7,477 nucleotides of DNA. It comes from Methylovulum sp. (GTDB lineage: Bacteria; Pseudomonadota; Gammaproteobacteria; Methylococcales; Methylomonadaceae). Positions 6,716 to 7,477 of this stretch are shown here, one piece after another. Made by a program: the position numbers and the translations under genes. The stretch is from contig JAQTNZ010000008.1 in the NCBI GenBank assembly GCA_028713595.1, positions 1-7,477 of the forward strand, read 5' to 3'. Below the pieces are notes generated by a model. That model worked only from the letters and a program-made list of their open reading frames with translations, made no database searches and was not told the DNA's origin. Positions within the stretch are counted from its first letter, which is position 1. Every line of letters starts with the position of its first letter.

Positions 6716-7163
6716 CTTGGCGTTGCCATTTGCCAACGAAAAATAGAAGGCAAACAGCAATGTCTTCCGCCTAAGCCAATGGCCCCAACCGTCCGCCCAT
6801 CCAGACCTGAAACAAGGCCTCGTTTAAATATCCAAGCCCAGCCTGAAAATGCTTTTGGAGCGTGGGGCAACCCATCAAGGCGAACCCTACCCGTGCCAAC
6901 AACCAACGCATGGCGCAAGGCATTAAAACGAGCGAGACATTATGGATTTTAGGTGGTGTGGCCTGAGGCGCATTTGGGCAAGCTGGCATATCCAAAACGG
7001 CACACCCGTACATGCCCTGAAAGAGCTGGGCGGATGGTCTGCTTGCCTATGATATAGCGGTATGCACACTTGCCTATGCGGACATTTAGCGCATTGCCAA
7101 GTACGTTAGCGGTGCAAATTCGGCACAAGCAATTATAAAGGAATAACTAAGTGCCTGATTTTA
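6716..7163. other. Gene-free intergenic stretch between the btuB promoter and the tRNA
   Basis: About 450 bp in which I find no supportable gene. Overlapping minus-strand ORFs of 80-91 codons (6771-7013; 6643-6918) resemble no family I know, have no good ribosome site, and one runs through the btuB promoter into the riboswitch. Structures seen: overlapping short dyads next to the btuB promoter (6712-6738), a 10-bp direct repeat CTTGCCTATG (7042-7051 and 7069-7078), and a weak GGCAC/GTGCC pair with a 24-nt loop (7122-7155) downstream of the tRNA. It could hold a dispersed repeat, a small RNA or a decayed gene. Confidence 0.5.
7042..7078. repeat. Short direct repeat CTTGCCTATG x2
   Basis: Two exact 10-bp copies with a 27-bp start-to-start spacing. 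No function is apparent, and chance or the remnant of a dispersed repeat are both possible. Confidence 0.4.
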
Positions 7164-7240
7164 TGGTGGCGATAGGTGGATTTGAACCACCGACCCCGGG
7201 GTTATGAATCCCGTGCTCTAACCAACTGAGCTATATCGCC
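7164..7240 (-). tRNA. tRNA with anticodon CAT, probably elongator tRNA-Met
   Basis: The 77-nt cloverleaf includes encoded CCA. Acceptor stem GGCGATA/TATCGCC, D-stem GCTC/GAGC and T-stem GGTGG/CCACC are perfect, and the T-loop is TTCAAAT. The anticodon loop is TTCATAA (7202-7208) with CAT at 7204-7206. The anticodon stem CGGGA/CCCCG has four pairs and an A31-C39 mismatch. The fully paired acceptor end argues against initiator tRNA. The GGGTC variable loop and D-arm resemble elongator Met, but a lysidine-modified tRNA-Ile (CAU) cannot be excluded by eye. It lies downstream of ychF in the same orientation with its own predicted promoter. Confidence 0.95.
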
Positions 7241-7256
7241 GTTTGGAGGCTTTGTA

Positions 7257-7285
7257 AAGAGCGGGAATTATAAATACCCGCTCTT
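7257..7285 (-). terminator. Hairpin after ychF, probable intrinsic terminator
   Basis: AAGAGCGGG and CCCGCTCTT form a perfect 9-bp stem (7257-7265 with 7277-7285) around an 11-nt AT-rich loop, beginning 6 nt after the ychF stop. On the minus strand it is followed by only a short T run (TTT, then ACAAAG), so it may be leaky. Its loop contains the tRNA promoter -10. Confidence 0.65.
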
Positions 7286-7295
7286 GTTTTGTCAA
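7267..7295 (-). promoter_or_regulatory. Perfect consensus sigma70 promoter for the tRNA
   Basis: TTGACA (7290-7295), a 17-bp spacer, then TATAAT (7267-7272): both hexamers match the E. coli consensus at all 12 positions with optimal spacing. Initiation is expected near 7260, giving a leader of about 20 nt before the tRNA 5' end at 7240. The C/G-rich segment after the -10 (TCCCGCTC) resembles the discriminators of stringently controlled stable-RNA promoters. The -35 contains the ychF TGA stop codon. Confidence 0.85.
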
Positions 7296-7477
7296 ACGTT
7301 GAATCGAAAGTGCATGACATCGCCGTCTTTTACGATGTAATCTTTGCCTTCTAATCGCCATTTTCCTGCGTCTTTCGCACCTTGTTCACCTTTGTAGGTG
7401 ATGAAGTCGGCGTAAGAAATTACTTCGGCACGAATAAAGCCTTTTTCAAAGTCGCTGTGAATCACGCCTGCCGCTTG
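7292..7477 (-). CDS. ychF: Ribosome-binding ATPase YchF/OLA1, C-terminal end (partial)
   Basis: Only the last 61 residues and the stop are in the window; the full family length is about 363. They form the end of the TGS domain, with [43 protein letters not shown] and [12 protein letters not shown] in order, nearly identical to E. coli YchF by recall. YchF is an Obg-related P-loop NTPase that prefers ATP, associates with ribosomes and is linked to stress and redox responses. The nucleotide-binding motifs lie outside the window. Its stop codon is embedded in the downstream tRNA promoter. Confidence 0.95.
   Translation of the reverse strand, partial: QAAGVIHSDFEKGFIRAEVISYADFITYKGEQGAKDAGKWRLEGKDYIVKDGDVMHFRFNV

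Noticed and set aside
6643..7013. Two overlapping minus-strand ORFs of 91 and 80 codons
   Set aside because: No recognisable family, no good ribosome site, and the first crosses the btuB promoter and enters the riboswitch aptamer.
7122..7155. GGCAC/GTGCC inverted repeat as tRNA terminator
   Set aside because: Only 5 bp with a 24-nt loop and no U-tract; too weak to call.

Overview
The window looks like chromosomal housekeeping DNA from a Gram-negative proteobacterium, most likely a gammaproteobacterium. The evidence is a TonB-dependent outer-membrane cobalamin receptor, a solitary BtuM-type transporter, a YchF tail very close to the enterobacterial one, and proteobacterial-style RTX repeats. 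A Methylococcales-like methanotroph would fit the style of the RTX protein, but that is a low-confidence guess and no marker gene settles it.

Layout, left to right. (1) Positions 1-1211, minus strand: the N-terminal 403 residues of glycogen/maltodextrin phosphorylase, running off the left edge. (2) Positions 1212-1399: AT-rich divergent intergenic region. (3) Positions 1400-3826, plus strand: an 808-residue RTX calcium-binding repeat protein, apparently secreted by a type I system, with an internal 558-bp duplicated module and no recognisable enzymatic domain. (4) Positions 3838-3873: a 12-bp inverted repeat between convergent genes. (5) Positions 3885-6354, minus strand: a two-gene vitamin B12 uptake operon. 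btuB (outer-membrane receptor, 615 aa) is followed by btuM (inner-membrane protein, 188 aa, with one cysteine at the position expected for the cobalt-ligating cysteine). It is preceded by a complete cobalamin riboswitch (6487-6679) and a sigma70-like promoter (6688-6715). (6) About 6695-7163: some 470 bp without a supportable gene. (7) Positions 7164-7240, minus strand: a CAT-anticodon tRNA with encoded CCA. (8) Positions 7292-7477, minus strand: the last 61 residues of the YchF/OLA1 ATPase, entering from the right edge.

How it works together. B12 status is sensed by the riboswitch on the btuB-btuM mRNA. BtuB would carry cobalamin across the outer membrane using TonB energy, and BtuM would take it across the inner membrane (inference from family and synteny). 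At the right end, a perfect consensus promoter (TTGACA-17-TATAAT) overlaps the ychF stop codon, and its -10 sits in the loop of a 9-bp hairpin that looks like the ychF terminator. This compact terminator/promoter arrangement should drive the tRNA.

No mobile element, CRISPR array or obviously new multi-gene system is visible. The points most worth a second look are the nested tRNA promoter, the riboswitch-controlled btuB-btuM pair, and the duplicated RTX module.
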